Shown piece after piece: positions 22,866-33,859 of a stretch of 64,000 bases of DNA (position 1 is the first letter of the stretch; every line of letters begins with the position of its first letter). Made by a program: the position numbers and the translations under genes. The notes under the pieces are model-generated. The model saw only the letters and a program-made list of their open reading frames with translations. It did not search any database and was not told the DNA's origin. This DNA is from Polyodon spathula. Its lineage: Eukaryota; Chordata; Actinopteri; Acipenseriformes; Polyodontidae. The DNA lies in contig NC_054536.1 of NCBI RefSeq assembly GCF_017654505.1, positions 96,639,844 to 96,703,843 on the forward strand. The letters are read 5' to 3'.

Positions 22866-23245
22866 CACTCACTGCAACATTACACCAGGATAAGCTCGCT
22901 CGCTGCAACATTACACCTGGATAAGCTCGCTCGCTGCAACATTACACCTGGATAAGCTCGCTCGCTGCAACATTACACCTGGATAAGCTCGCTCGCTGCA
23001 ACATTACACACCAGGATAAGCTCGCTCGCTGCAACATTACACACCAGGATAAGCTCGCTCGCTGCAACATTACACACCAGGATAAGCTCGCTCGCTGCAA
23101 CATTACACACCAGGATAAGCTCGCTCGCTGCAACATTACACACCAGGATAAGCTCGCTCGCTGCAACATTACACACCAGGAGAAGCTCGCTCGCTGCAAC
23201 ATTACACACGGATAAGATCACTCACTGCAACACTACACCTGGATA
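22866..23245. repeat. 31/33-bp minisatellite
   Basis: About twelve units of AAGCTCGCTCGCTGCAACAT followed by TACACACCAGGAT (33 bp) or TACACCTGGAT (31 bp). The 33-bp units give an 11-residue repeated open frame on the minus strand that is not a gene. Confidence 0.95.
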
Positions 23246-23794
23246 ACAGAAGGTTTTAAAAATATATCCCATTTTAAGGATAGTTGTCTTTTGGTTTTTG
23301 TTTGGGTGCTTAAAAAAGAAGCTGTGTGAGTGCAGCGAGAGCCGTAGCTGTATGTATGGTACGGCTGGATTTTGTTTTACTATATATTTTGTAAATATAT
23401 TTAGTATTTTTTCCTGCATTTTTTTTCTTTATATTAATGTAATAAAAGGTACCCACTGTTTATGCCCATTTGCTTCAAACTGTCAGAAATGTGGGCATAA
23501 ACTTGTTTCTGTCTCCAGATGTTCCTGAACACTTCTATCTTCCCACAGAGAAACTAGAGTCTGCACTTCCTCAGCACCACAAGGCTGTACTTTTCTCTCA
23601 TCACACTCGCTGCCCGTCATGTTGTTTGTTGTTTCTCTTTGTGGACTGTACTGATTGATGCAATACAGTGACGAAAACCCTTAACCCCACCCCTGACTCC
23701 GCTCACAGCCTGTTTCAGATGTCTTGTGAGGCTGAAGTTTCACGGTTTTGTTCTCGCTCGGCTCGACAAATAGCCAGTAGAGAACTACCCATAA
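23246..23794. other. No gene or repeat recognised
   Basis: AT-rich left half and more balanced right half. Open frames are short. I see no transposon or splice pattern I would defend. Confidence 0.6.
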
Positions 23795-24356
23795 CCGTAC
23801 CGAGCCCTCATGGGTTGGATGTGCCAGTGGAGAAGCACCCATACCCCTACTGTAACAAGCCCTCACGGGTCAGATGTGCCAGTGGAGCACCCATAGCGTA
23901 CTGAGCCCTCACGGGTCGGATGTACCAGTGGAGAAGCACCCATACCCGTACTGTACCGAGCCCTCAAGGGTCGAATGTACCAGTGGAGAAGCACCCGTAC
24001 CCGTACTGTACCGAGCCCTCAAGGGTCGAATGTACCAGTGGAGAAGCACCCATACCCGTACTGTACCGAGCCCTCACGGGTCGAATGTGCCAGTGGAGAA
24101 GCACCCGTACTGTACCGAGCCCTCACGGGTCGGATGTGCCAGTGGAGAAGCACCCGTACCCCTACTGTACAGAGCCCTCATGGGTCGGATGTACCAGTTG
24201 AGAAGCACCCGTACTGTACCGAGCCCTCACAGGTCAGATGTACCAGTGGAGAAGCACCCGTACTGTACCGAGCCCTCATGGGTCCGATGTACCAGTGGAG
24301 AAGCACCCGTACCCCTACTGTACTGAGCCCTCACGGGTCGGATGTTCCAGTGCAGA
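23795..24356. repeat. 55/46-bp minisatellite
   Basis: About ten units of GTACCAGTGGAGAAGCACCC followed by (A/G)TACCC(G/C)TACTGTACCGAGC and CCTCACGGGTCG(G/A)AT. Shorter units lack one TACCCGTAC-like segment, so lengths alternate near 55 and 46 bp. Plus-strand frames reading MYQWRST-type repeats are by-products. Confidence 0.93.
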
Positions 24357-24447
24357 AGGGGTATTACAGTCACACACCAACAGCACAACCCTAATTGGTT
24401 TGCTCTCAGCAGTATTATATTAACATTCTAAAACAAGAAGGTGCTGC

Positions 24448-24743
24448 AAAGCTATGGCCAAAAGTTTTGTATCAACCTATAGAATTAACTCATTTCGCTT
24501 CATAAAGTCAAATAAAAGCCTGCTGAATAATGTTACATTAACATATTGAATTCCGTAGCGATCTGTAATTTTCCATATATTTCACGAAAAACAGCCAAAA
24601 ACGAAAATGTGACATTTCAAAATCTAACATGAAATACAGTACTACTATTACGACCTCCTGTAGACACTTGCAATTTCATATTTTTTTATTAATGCCTCAT
24701 TCCTAAAATTCTATCTGATGCTAAACTCTTGACCTGAGCTGTA
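24448..24743. mobile_element. Tc1-type MITE, copy 1
   Basis: It starts with AAGCTATGGCCAAAAGTTTT and ends CTCTTGACCTGAGCTGTA, imperfect inverted termini of about 30 bp. The roughly 295-bp interior is non-coding. The same terminus and matching internal words (TAAAGTC, CATATTGAATT, CCTAAAATTC) occur at 61357-61648. TATGGCCAAAAGTTTT-type ends are characteristic of a Tc1-like group. No transposase is encoded. Confidence 0.65.
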
Positions 24744-25689
24744 CACCTGTAGTGTCTGAATTGGTTTTGGTTCTCTGTTAGCAATGAGCTCCTGCAATTG
24801 GAATCTCAGAACAAAGGCAATGTAATAAGTCTAGTGTCGAAGGGTCACCAGCAGCTATTGAACTTTGTTTTTTAAACAATAAGCCCCGCGATGAGCTGCT
24901 CCCTTTGATGAACAGACATCTGGGCCCCTCTAAAACAACTTTAGCACGCATGGGATTTATAATGGAGACACAGCGCATATTTTATCAAATCATTAAAAAC
25001 ACATGCCTGAGTAAATACACCTGTGTCAACTGAATCACTCCTATTACACGACTCAACATGTCACTGTGCACAGTATTGATACTATGTAAGCTTTATTTTC
25101 AATTCTAACATCTTAAGGAAATCATCTTGCCCATTGCTGGACGTTCATGGGCACTAAATTTACAGTAAATACACAAAAACAATACTATATGAAGAAACAA
25201 GTTCAGCTAGAGCAGGCTAGTTTCAGCTTTGTCAAAACACTGGAAGACTATGTTTAATAGACAGGTCTTGCTGCATTACTGCATGCTCTTCTTTCACAGC
25301 AGCTCTGACCTGTCATGCCCATCTGTCAGAATATAAGAGTTCACTCTGGCCAGGGCTGCTTTCAGCTTCTGTCTGTTAGGCAGGGAGCAGTGAAGATGAC
25401 TCCATTTACATACTTTCATCAGGTCAAAAAAAGGTTTTGGGTGCACAGAGAATGAATTGAAGCCCATTAACGGAATAACAGGCTTCATATAAAATTCCAA
25501 GTGATCCCAAAACCTTTTCTTTTTTTTGTCCTAATGTTTCAGTTATCAATAACAACAATATTAGTATATGTAGGCCTATTGTTGTACTGTTTTTAATAGA
25601 ACAGTTTGACCACTTGTACTGTACTTCAACTCCAGATACTACTAAAAATCAAACAGTAAGATGCAACACGATGCAGAAAGTCTTGAACT
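24744..25689. other. No confirmed gene; weak minus-strand exon-like segment
   Basis: On the minus strand at about 25310-25375, a pyrimidine tract ending TGCCTAACAG precedes a frame reading QKLKAALARVNSYILTDGHD, which looks coding-like. The following donor would be the poor GTCAGA, and a stop comes soon after, so I do not call it as an exon. Confidence 0.3.
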
Positions 25690-28600
25690 CATTCAATATG
25701 ATCAGCTATTACAGCATAGTGTGTGCACAGATCCTCTCGTTCAATATGATCAGCTATTACAGCATAGTGTGTGCACAGATCCTCTCGTTCAATATGATCA
25801 GCTATTACAGCATAGTGTGTGCACAGATCCTCTCGTTCAATATGATCAGCTATTACAGCACAGTGTGTGCACAGATCCTCTCGTTCAATACGATCAGCTA
25901 CTACAGCACACAGTGTGTGCACAGATCCTCTCGTTCAATATGATCAGCTATTACAGCACACAGTGTGTGCACAGATCCTCTCGTTCAATATGATCAGCTA
26001 TTACAGCATAGTGTGTGCAGAGATCCTCTCGTTCAATATGATCAGCTATTACAGCATAGTGTGTGCACAGATCCTCTCGTTCAATACGATCAGCTATTAC
26101 AGCATAGTGTGTGCACAGATCCTCTCGTTCAATACGATCAGCTACTACAGCATAGTGTGTGCACAGATCCTCTCGTTCAATACGATCAGCTATTACAGCA
26201 TAGTGTGTGCACAGATCCTCTCGTTCAATACGATCAGCTACTACAGCACAGTGAGTGCACAGATCCTCTCGTTCAATACGATCAGCTACTACAGCATAGT
26301 GTGTGCACAGATCCTCTCGTTCAATACGATCATCTATTACAGCATAGTGTGTGCACAGATCCTCTCGTTCAATACGATCAGCTACTACAGCATAGTGTGT
26401 GCAGAGATCCTCTCGTTCAATATAATCAGCTATTACAGCACAGTGTGTGCACAGATCCTCTCGTTCAATATAATCAGCTATTACAGCACAGTGTGTGCAC
26501 AGATCCTCTCGTTCAATATGATCAGCTACTACAGCATAGTGTGTGCACAGATCCTCTCGTTCAATATGATCAGCTATTACAGCATAGTGTGTGCACAGAT
26601 CCTCTCGTTCAATACGATCAGCTATTACAGCATAGTGTGTGCACAGATCCTCTCGTTCAATACGATCAGCTATTACAGCATAGTGTGTGCACAGATCCTC
26701 TCGTTCAATACGATCAGCTATTACAGCATAGTGTGTGCACAGATCCTCTCGTTCAATATGATCAGCTATTACAGCACAGTGTGTGCACAGATCCTCTCGT
26801 TCAATATGATCAGCTATTACAGCATAGTGTGTGCACAGATCCTCTCGTTCAATATGATCAGCTATTACAGCATAGTGTGTGCAGAGATCCTCTCGTTCAA
26901 TATGATCAGCTATTACAGCATAGTGTGTGCAGAGATCCTCTCGTTCAATATGATCAGCTATTACAGCATAGTGTGTGCACAGATCCTCTCGTTCAATATG
27001 ATCAGCTATTACAGCACACAGTGTGTGCACAGATCCTCTCGTTCAATACGATCAGCTATTACAGCATAGTGTGTGCACAGATCCTCTCGTTCAATACGAT
27101 CAGCTATTACAGCATAGTGTGTGCACAGATCCTCTCGTTCAATACGATCAGCTATTACAGCATAGTGTGTGCACAGATCCTCTCGTTCAATACGATCAGC
27201 TACTACAGCATAGTGTGTGCACAGATCCTCTCGTTCAATACGATCAGCTACTACAGCATAGTGTGTGCACAGATCCTCTCGTTCAATATGATCAGCTATT
27301 ACAGCATAGTGTGTGCACAGATCCTCTCGTTCAATATGATCAGCTATTACAGCACAGTGTGTGCACAGATCCTCTCGTTCAATATGATCAGCTATTACAG
27401 CATAGTGTGTGCAGAGATCCTCTCGTTCAATATGATCAGCTATTACAGCATAGTGTGTGCAGAGATCCTCTCGTTCAATATAATCAGCTATTACAGCATA
27501 GTGTGTGCAGAGATCCTCTCGTTCAATATGATCAGCTATTACAGCATAGTGTGTGCAGAGATCCTCTCGTTCAATATGATCAGCTATTACAGCACACAGT
27601 GTGTGCACAGATCCTCTCGTTCAATATGATCAGCTATTACAGCATAGTGTGTGCAGAGATCCTCTCGTTCAATATGATCAGCTATTACAGCATAGTGTGT
27701 GCAGAGATCCTCTCGTTCAATATGATCAGCTATTACAGCATAGTGTGTGCACAGATCCTCTCGTTCAATATGATCAGCTATTACAGCATAGTGTGTGCAC
27801 AGATCCTCTCGTTCAATACGATCAGCTACTACAGCATAGTGTGTGCACAGATCCTCTCGTTCAATACGATCAGCTATTACAGCATAGTGTGTGCACAGAT
27901 CCTCTCGTTCAATATGATCAGCTATTACAGCATAGTGTGTGCACAGATCCTCTCGTTCAATACGATCAGCTACTACAGCATAGTGTGTGCACAGATCCTC
28001 TCGTTCAATATGATCAGCTATTACAGCACAGTGTGTGCACAGATCCTCTCGTTCAATATGATCAGCTATTACAGCACAGTGTGTGCACAGATCCTCTCGT
28101 TCAATATGATCAGCTATTACAGCACAGTGTGTGCACAGATCCTCTCGTTCAATATGATCAGCTATTACAGCATAGTGTGTGCACAGATCCTCTCGTTCAA
28201 TACGATCAGCTACTACAGCATAGTGTGTGCACAGATCCTCTCGTTCAATATGATCAGCTATTACAGCATAGTGTGTGCACAGATCCTCTCGTTCAATATG
28301 ATCAGCTATTACAGCATAGTGTGTGCACAGATCCTCTCGTTCAATATGATCAGCTATTACAGCATAGTGTGTGCACAGATCCTCTCGTTCAATATGATCA
28401 GCTATTACAGCATAGTGTGTGCACAGATCCTCTCGTTCAATACGATCAGCTACTACAGCATAGTGTGTGCACAGATCCTCTCGTTCAATACGATCAGCTA
28501 TTACAGCATAGTGTGTGCACAGATCCTCTCGTTCAATATAATCAGCTATTACAGCACAGTGTGTGCACAGATCCTCTCGTTCAATATGATCAGCTACTAC

Positions 28601-29885
28601 AGCACAGTGTGTGCACAGATCCTCTCGTTCAATACGATCATCTATTACAGCATAGTGTGTGCACAGATCCTCTGGTTCAATACGATCAGCTACTACAGCA
28701 TAGTGTGTGCACAGATCCTCTCGTTCAATACGATCATCTATTACAGCATAGTGTGTGCACAGATCCTCTCGTTCAATACGATCAGCTACTACAGCATAGT
28801 GTGTGCACAGATCCTCTCGTTCAATACGATCAGCTACTACAGCATAGTGTGTGCACAGATCCTCTCGTTCAATATGATCAGCTATTACAGCATAGTGTGT
28901 GCACAGATCCTCTCGTTCAATATGATCAGCTATTACAGCATAGTGTGTGCAGAGATCCTCTCGTTCAATATGATCAGCTATTACAGCATAGTGTGTGCAG
29001 AGATCCTCTCGTTCAATATGATCAGCTATTACAGCACACAGTGTGTGCACAGATCCTCTCGTTCAATATGATCAGCTATTACAGCATAGTGTGTGCAGAG
29101 ATCCTCTCGTTCAATATGATCAGCTATTACAGCATAGTGTGTGCAGAGATCCTCTCGTTCAATATAATCAGCTATTACAGCACACAGTGTGTGCACAGAT
29201 CCTCTCGTTCAATATGATCAGCTATTACAGCATAGTGTGTGCAGAGATCCTCTCGTTCAATATGATCAGCTATTACAGCATAGTGTGTGCACAGATCCTC
29301 TCGTTCAATACGATCAGCTATTACAGCATAGTGTGTGCACAGATCCTCTCGTTCAATATGATCAGCTATTACAGCACAGTGTGTGCACAGATCCTCTCGT
29401 TCAATATGATCAGCTATTACAGCACAGTGTGTGCACAGATCCTCTCGTTCAATATGATCAGCTATTACAGCACAGTGTGTGCACAGATCCTCTCGTTCAA
29501 TATGATCAGCTATTACAGCACACAGTGTGTGCACAGATCCTCTCGTTCAATACGATCAGCTACTACAGCATAGTGTGTGCACAGATCCTCTCGTTCAATA
29601 TGATCAGCTATTACAGCACAGTGTGTGCACAGATCCTCTCGTTCAATATGATCAGCTATTACAGCATAGTGTGTGCACAGATCCTCTCGTTCAATATGAT
29701 CAGCTATTACAGCACAGTGTGTGCACAGATCCTCTCGTTCAATACGATCAGCTACTACAGCACAGTGTGTGCACAGATCCTCTCGTTCAATATGATCAGC
29801 TATTACAGCACACAGTGTGTGCACAGATCCTCTCGTTCAATATGATCAGCTATTACAGCACACAGTGTGTGCACAGATCCTCTCA
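25690..29885. repeat. 4.2-kb minisatellite of 48-bp units (about 87 copies)
   Basis: The unit is GTTCAATATGATCAGCTATT, ACAGCATAGTGTGTGCACAG, ATCCTCTC. Variable sites are TATG/TACG/TATA, TATT/TACT, CATA/CACA and CACAG/CAGAG. Nine units have an extra CA (50 bp). Because 48 is divisible by 3, the array is open in several frames on both strands, giving apparent proteins of up to 682 residues with 16-residue repeats. Each 50-bp unit breaks every frame. Variation changes amino acids in every frame, so nothing suggests a translated product. The unit contains palindromic TGATCA and TGTGCACA. Confidence 0.97.
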
Positions 29886-30638
29886 AGCTCGTAGTAAAAC
29901 CCGGAATGGGTGAGACTGCTGTGCAACAGTAGTTTTACTTCCATCTCTGCAATATATAGAACCCTTCTCTTACCTTATTTGGTTTATTATTTTTAGCTCA
30001 GAGAATGTATTTAGTTATTATTTTGTTATCAGCATGAAAGCCTATTGAAAGATGACCTTCACTATGTAGCATTGTACAGTACTAGACAAAACATTTGGCT
30101 CCCATGAGAAACACTTCTCCAAAGCATCATACTGGCAGAGCACACATCCAAGACCCACGAGTCAAGAGGGTGAACAGAAATGCACTGGATAATGTCCTAT
30201 AATGAAGTAAGAAGCCGTAGTGCCTCATGGGAAGGTAATTATGACATTGTTAGCAGTTACATCAGTTTTTTCTGCAAAGGACAAGTATCAAGAGATATTT
30301 AAAACAGAGCTGATCCTTACTGTAAAGCACAAGCACTCACAGATTACAAGAAACTGTTCTGAAAATGAATTCAGTACAGTGCTGGATGGTCCCAACTACT
30401 GCAGATCCAACGCTGTGTCGAGTCCAATGGACATGTCAGGACTTAGGCCCCTTGTAGAAAATTGCATATACTTCTGCTGGCTTACAGTAGATTAAGGGAT
30501 ATTACTATTTCATTAAGAAGACCAACTGAACTGTTTCCAGCCCATACCCACAGGCATACATACTATAGGCCCTTGTTCCAGTTCTATCACAAAAACAGAG
30601 GGCGAGGCAGAAGTAGAAATGTGAAAGCTACACCCCAT
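29886..30638. other. No gene or repeat recognised
   Basis: Unique-looking sequence between two large arrays. Short frames only, and no splice pattern I would defend. Confidence 0.55.
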
Positions 30639-31735
30639 GGCAGGCTACAGGGTGTTTGCCAATGCATCGTGTCACCCCGTGGCAGGCTACAGGGTGTTTG
30701 CCAATGCATCGTGTCACCCCGTGGCAGGCTACAGGGAGTTTGCCAATGCTTCAAGTCACACTGTGGAAGGACAATGCAACGTGTCACCCCGTCGAAGGGC
30801 AATTCATCATGTCACCCCGTGGAAGGACAATGCATCGTGTCACCCCGTGGCAGGCTACAGGGAGCTTGGCAATGCATCGTGTCACCCCGTGGAAGGACAA
30901 TGCATCGTGTCACCCCGTGGCAGGCTACAGGGAGCTTGGCAATGCATCGTGTCACCCAGTGGCAGGCTACAGGGAGCTTGGCAATGCATCGTGTCACCCC
31001 GTGGCAGGCTACAGGGAGTTTGGCAATGCATCGTGTCACCCCGTGGCAGGCTACAGGGAGCTTGGCAATGCATCGTGTCACCCAGTGGCAGGCTACAGGG
31101 AGCTTGGCAATGCATCGTGTCACCCAGTGGCAGGCTACAGGGAGCTTGGCAATGCATCGTGTCACCCAGTGGCAGGCTACAGGGAGCTTGGCAATGCATC
31201 GTGTCACCCCGTGGAAGGACAATGCATCGTGTCACCCCGTGGCAGGCTACAGAGAGCTTGGCAATGCATCGTGTCACCCCGTGGCAGGCTACAGGGAGCT
31301 TGGCAATGCATCGTGTCACCCCGTGGCAGGCTACAGGGAGCTTGGCAATGCATCGTGTCACCCCGTGGCAGTCTACAGGGAGCTTGGCAATGCATCATGT
31401 CACCCCGTGGAAGGACAATGCATCGTGTCACCCCGTGGCAGGCTACAGGGAGCTTGGCAATGCATCGTGTCACCCCGTGGAAGGACAATGCATCGTGTCA
31501 CCCCGTGGCAGGCTACAGGGAGCTTGGCAATGCATCGTGTCACCCCGTGGAAGGACAATGCATCGTGTCACCTCGTGGCAGGCTACAGGGAGCTTGGCAA
31601 TGCATCGTGTCACCCCGTGGCAGGCTACAGGGAGCTTGGCAATGCATCGTGTCACCCAGTGGCAGGCTACAGGGAGCTTGGCAATGCATCGTGTCACCCA
31701 GTGGCAGGCTACAGGGAGCTTGACAATGCATCGTG
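30639..31735. repeat. 1.1-kb minisatellite of 42- and 28-bp units
   Basis: About 29 units share GACAATGCATCGTGTCACCC or GGCAATGCATCGTGTCACCC. The long form adds (C/A)GTGGCAGGCTACAGGGAGCTT (given here as 21 positions with one variable base, and a total of 42 bp). The short form has GTGGAAG and totals 28 bp. Both lengths are multiples of 14, and long and short forms alternate toward the right. Apparent frames of up to 475 residues follow from the 42-bp length and are not genes. Confidence 0.95.
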
Positions 31736-31805
31736 TTGCTGTTGTAAATGCAAAATAATACTCTCCACTTCAAAGAGTCCACCTACGCTATCCCCACGCT
31801 CGCAG

Positions 31806-31945
31806 ACTTCCGAACATTCCGGGTGCTGGATAGACATACATCAATACAGCCTCAACAGAACCCCAATAGAAGCCTGCAGCAGTCTATGAGAACATCACCT
31901 GTGTCACTTCCAAGTACAGTATGGGACGCACCACAATTCTCATCT
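31806..31945 (+). CDS. Candidate coding exon A, unidentified gene
   Basis: A pyrimidine-rich acceptor (CTATCCCCACGCTCGCAG, ending 31805) is followed by 140 nt and a consensus donor, TCATCT then GTAAGTG at 31946. The open frame reads FRTFRVLDRHTS, IQPQQNPNRSLQQSMRTS and PSTVWDAPQFSS, ending on a codon boundary. An alternative acceptor is CAAAG at 31775. Composition (Gln, Asn, Ser, Arg) is coding-like and unlike the array that ends 70 bp upstream. A second candidate exon in matching phase lies 324 bp downstream. Protein not recognised; a pseudogene fragment is possible. Confidence 0.33.
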
Positions 31946-32269
31946 GTAAGTGTAAACTAACTTTACCTATTCTTCGACAAGAACCACACAACTGATTTAA
32001 CAGATACTGTACAGTACACCGATTTTACAGCATTCTCAATACAGATTTTTGCATCATCTATCTGTATAGCAGTAGCAATGTTTTTCACCCAGATATTCAT
32101 GTATATGTGTGTTTGTTTGTTTTTTCTGTTTTTTCTGTTTTTTTTTTTTAACAGTTAAACCTTAGATAATTATTTTATTTTATTTTTTAACTGGAGGAGT
32201 ATTCCCTGAATTAACCCCATAGTTAGACGTGCACCAAGACCTAGAGGATATCCTTTTCATTTCCAAAAG

Positions 32270-32431
32270 AGCGCCTCAGGACCAGCTGGTTCCACTCCCA
32301 TCCCAGCTCAACTTTCAATGCTCCACAAGGCCAACATCTTCTCATCTTATAACAAAGAGCCTGGGGCAGAGAATGGGGTCTGCGCGTGCTGCACAGTGCG
32401 GACACGGAGAAGGTCAGCAGGAATCCCTTAG
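32270..32431 (+). CDS. Candidate terminal coding exon B, unidentified gene
   Basis: The acceptor CCTTTTCATTTCCAAAAG ends at 32269. The following frame, in the phase expected from exon A, reads SASGPAGSTPIPAQLSMLHK, ANIFSSYNKEPGAENG and VCACCTVRTRRR before TAG at 32429. AATAAA follows at 32549-32554, which would suit a last exon. The CxCC cluster and basic end are notable, but I cannot name a family. A second frame through the same DNA is also open, which weakens the case. The next 700 bp show nothing else gene-like. Confidence 0.3.
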   Translation, partial: SASGPAGSTPIPAQLSMLHKANIFSSYNKEPGAENGVCACCTVRTRRRSAGIP

Positions 32432-33158
32432 GATCCGAGAACCTGCTTAGTGAGCTTCAGAAAAAAGCACTGCTTCCAACACATGCTACCTTTTTCTCAC
32501 CCATACAAGACACAAGAAAAAAGTGGAAAGGTTTGGAAAGTTATTTCTAATAAAAGGTATTAAGCATTCAAAAGCACCTTATAGGTACAAGTTAAGTGAT
32601 GAGAAAGATAATGTAAATGAAATCGAGAGAATATATCTGTGTTGTACATTATTTATAGCGTACAAAAAATACCAGACTTGTGCAAGCTGTCTCAAAACTG
32701 TTCTGCCACTTTCCCACTACCCAAGAGTTTTACAACAAACTCAAACAAATATAACTAAAAAAGATGGAATTGAGAACCACCAAATCCATAGGTTTTACAA
32801 TTCCATTAGTTCTGCAACCCCCCCCCCCCCCCCCCCAAAAAAAAAAAAACATGAAAGTTTCTTTTTTCCCCAAAACATCTCATTTAATGGAAAAAGGATA
32901 AAATTACAATCCAAGGCAATAAGATAATAAGGTACTGTCATCCTACAGACCCTGGAAGCATAATATGGTTTCCTGCTGCTTTCAAAATACTGAAGACTGC
33001 CAAAACTTATACAACACAGCTACTGTATTATTCCTACTGACGATTTGCATTCCGTGATAACAAGCTATTTCAGTCTCAATCTCTTAACACTTCAAAGGAT
33101 ACAGTAGACTGTGTCAATGCGGGGCTTCCCTTTTAAGAGGACAAATGCAACTGTGCAA
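32432..33158. other. No gene recognised; C19/A13 tract
   Basis: A C19 run followed directly by A13 (32818-32849) is the main landmark. The AATAAA at 32549 is noted with exon B. Confidence 0.7.
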
Positions 33159-33362
33159 TTCAAAACAGATTACAGCTAGTGACCCCCATGCAGCACACGT
33201 ACAGTACAGCAAATGAGAGGTGCGACTCAAAACAGATGACAGCTAGTAACCTCCATGCAGCACATGTACAGTAGAGCAAATGAGAGGTGAGATTCAAAAC
33301 AGATGACAGCTAGTGACCCCCATGCAGCACACGTACAGTACAGCAACAGCAAATGAGAGGTG
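33159..33362. repeat. 67-bp tandem repeat, 3 copies
   Basis: Copies start at about 33161, 33228 and 33295: CAAAACAGAT(T/G)ACAGCTAGT, CCATGCAGCACA(C/T)GTACAGTA and GCAAATGAGAGGTG. The third has a small CAGCAA duplication. Confidence 0.92.
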
Positions 33363-33648
33363 AAGCAGAGGACACTCAGGACATACAATAATTCAAAGCC
33401 TATTTCTAAAACGCCTATTCTTGCATATTCAGATCTTTGTACTGGACATACACGACTTGTTAAAACACAGTAACAAAAGATGCAAATTTACCGTGGTACA
33501 GTCCTTCCATTAAAAGCGTAATTGCTCCACGAAAATAAGAAAAAAGCTATTGTATATGCAATCCCTCAGGTTGCTTTCTCCACAGATACGTTCTAGAGTG
33601 AAGCCCGGAAATGTAAAAGCAATTACATTTTTTCACCTTTAATCTCAG

Positions 33649-33683
<35 letters not shown>

Positions 33684-33820
33684 AAGGTAGCAGAATATAA
33701 AATGTAGCTTCCTCAGTTCCAGGTCTCAGCACAGGTACTTTATGTGGACGGACTACCAGAGATACTGAAGACAGAGGCAGAGGAAATTACTGAAGGCTCT
33801 CTTTGTCTCTCCTTCAAAGC

Positions 33821-33859
<39 letters not shown>

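Noticed and set aside
25310..25375. Minus-strand exon reading QKLKAALARVN...
   Set aside because: Acceptor is acceptable, but the donor would be GTCAGA and an in-frame stop follows closely.
25867..29913. Very long open frames (up to 682 codons) with 16-residue repeats on both strands
   Set aside because: They result from a 48-bp tandem unit without stops. Overlapping frames on both strands are equally open, 50-bp units break them, and no codon-level constraint is visible.
17105..31735. Possible CRISPR arrays
   Set aside because: The units are contiguous tandem repeats without unique spacers, in what is clearly vertebrate DNA.
30462..31889. 475-codon repetitive frame on the plus strand and several minus-strand frames
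   Set aside because: By-product of the 42/28-bp minisatellite; several frames are open at once.
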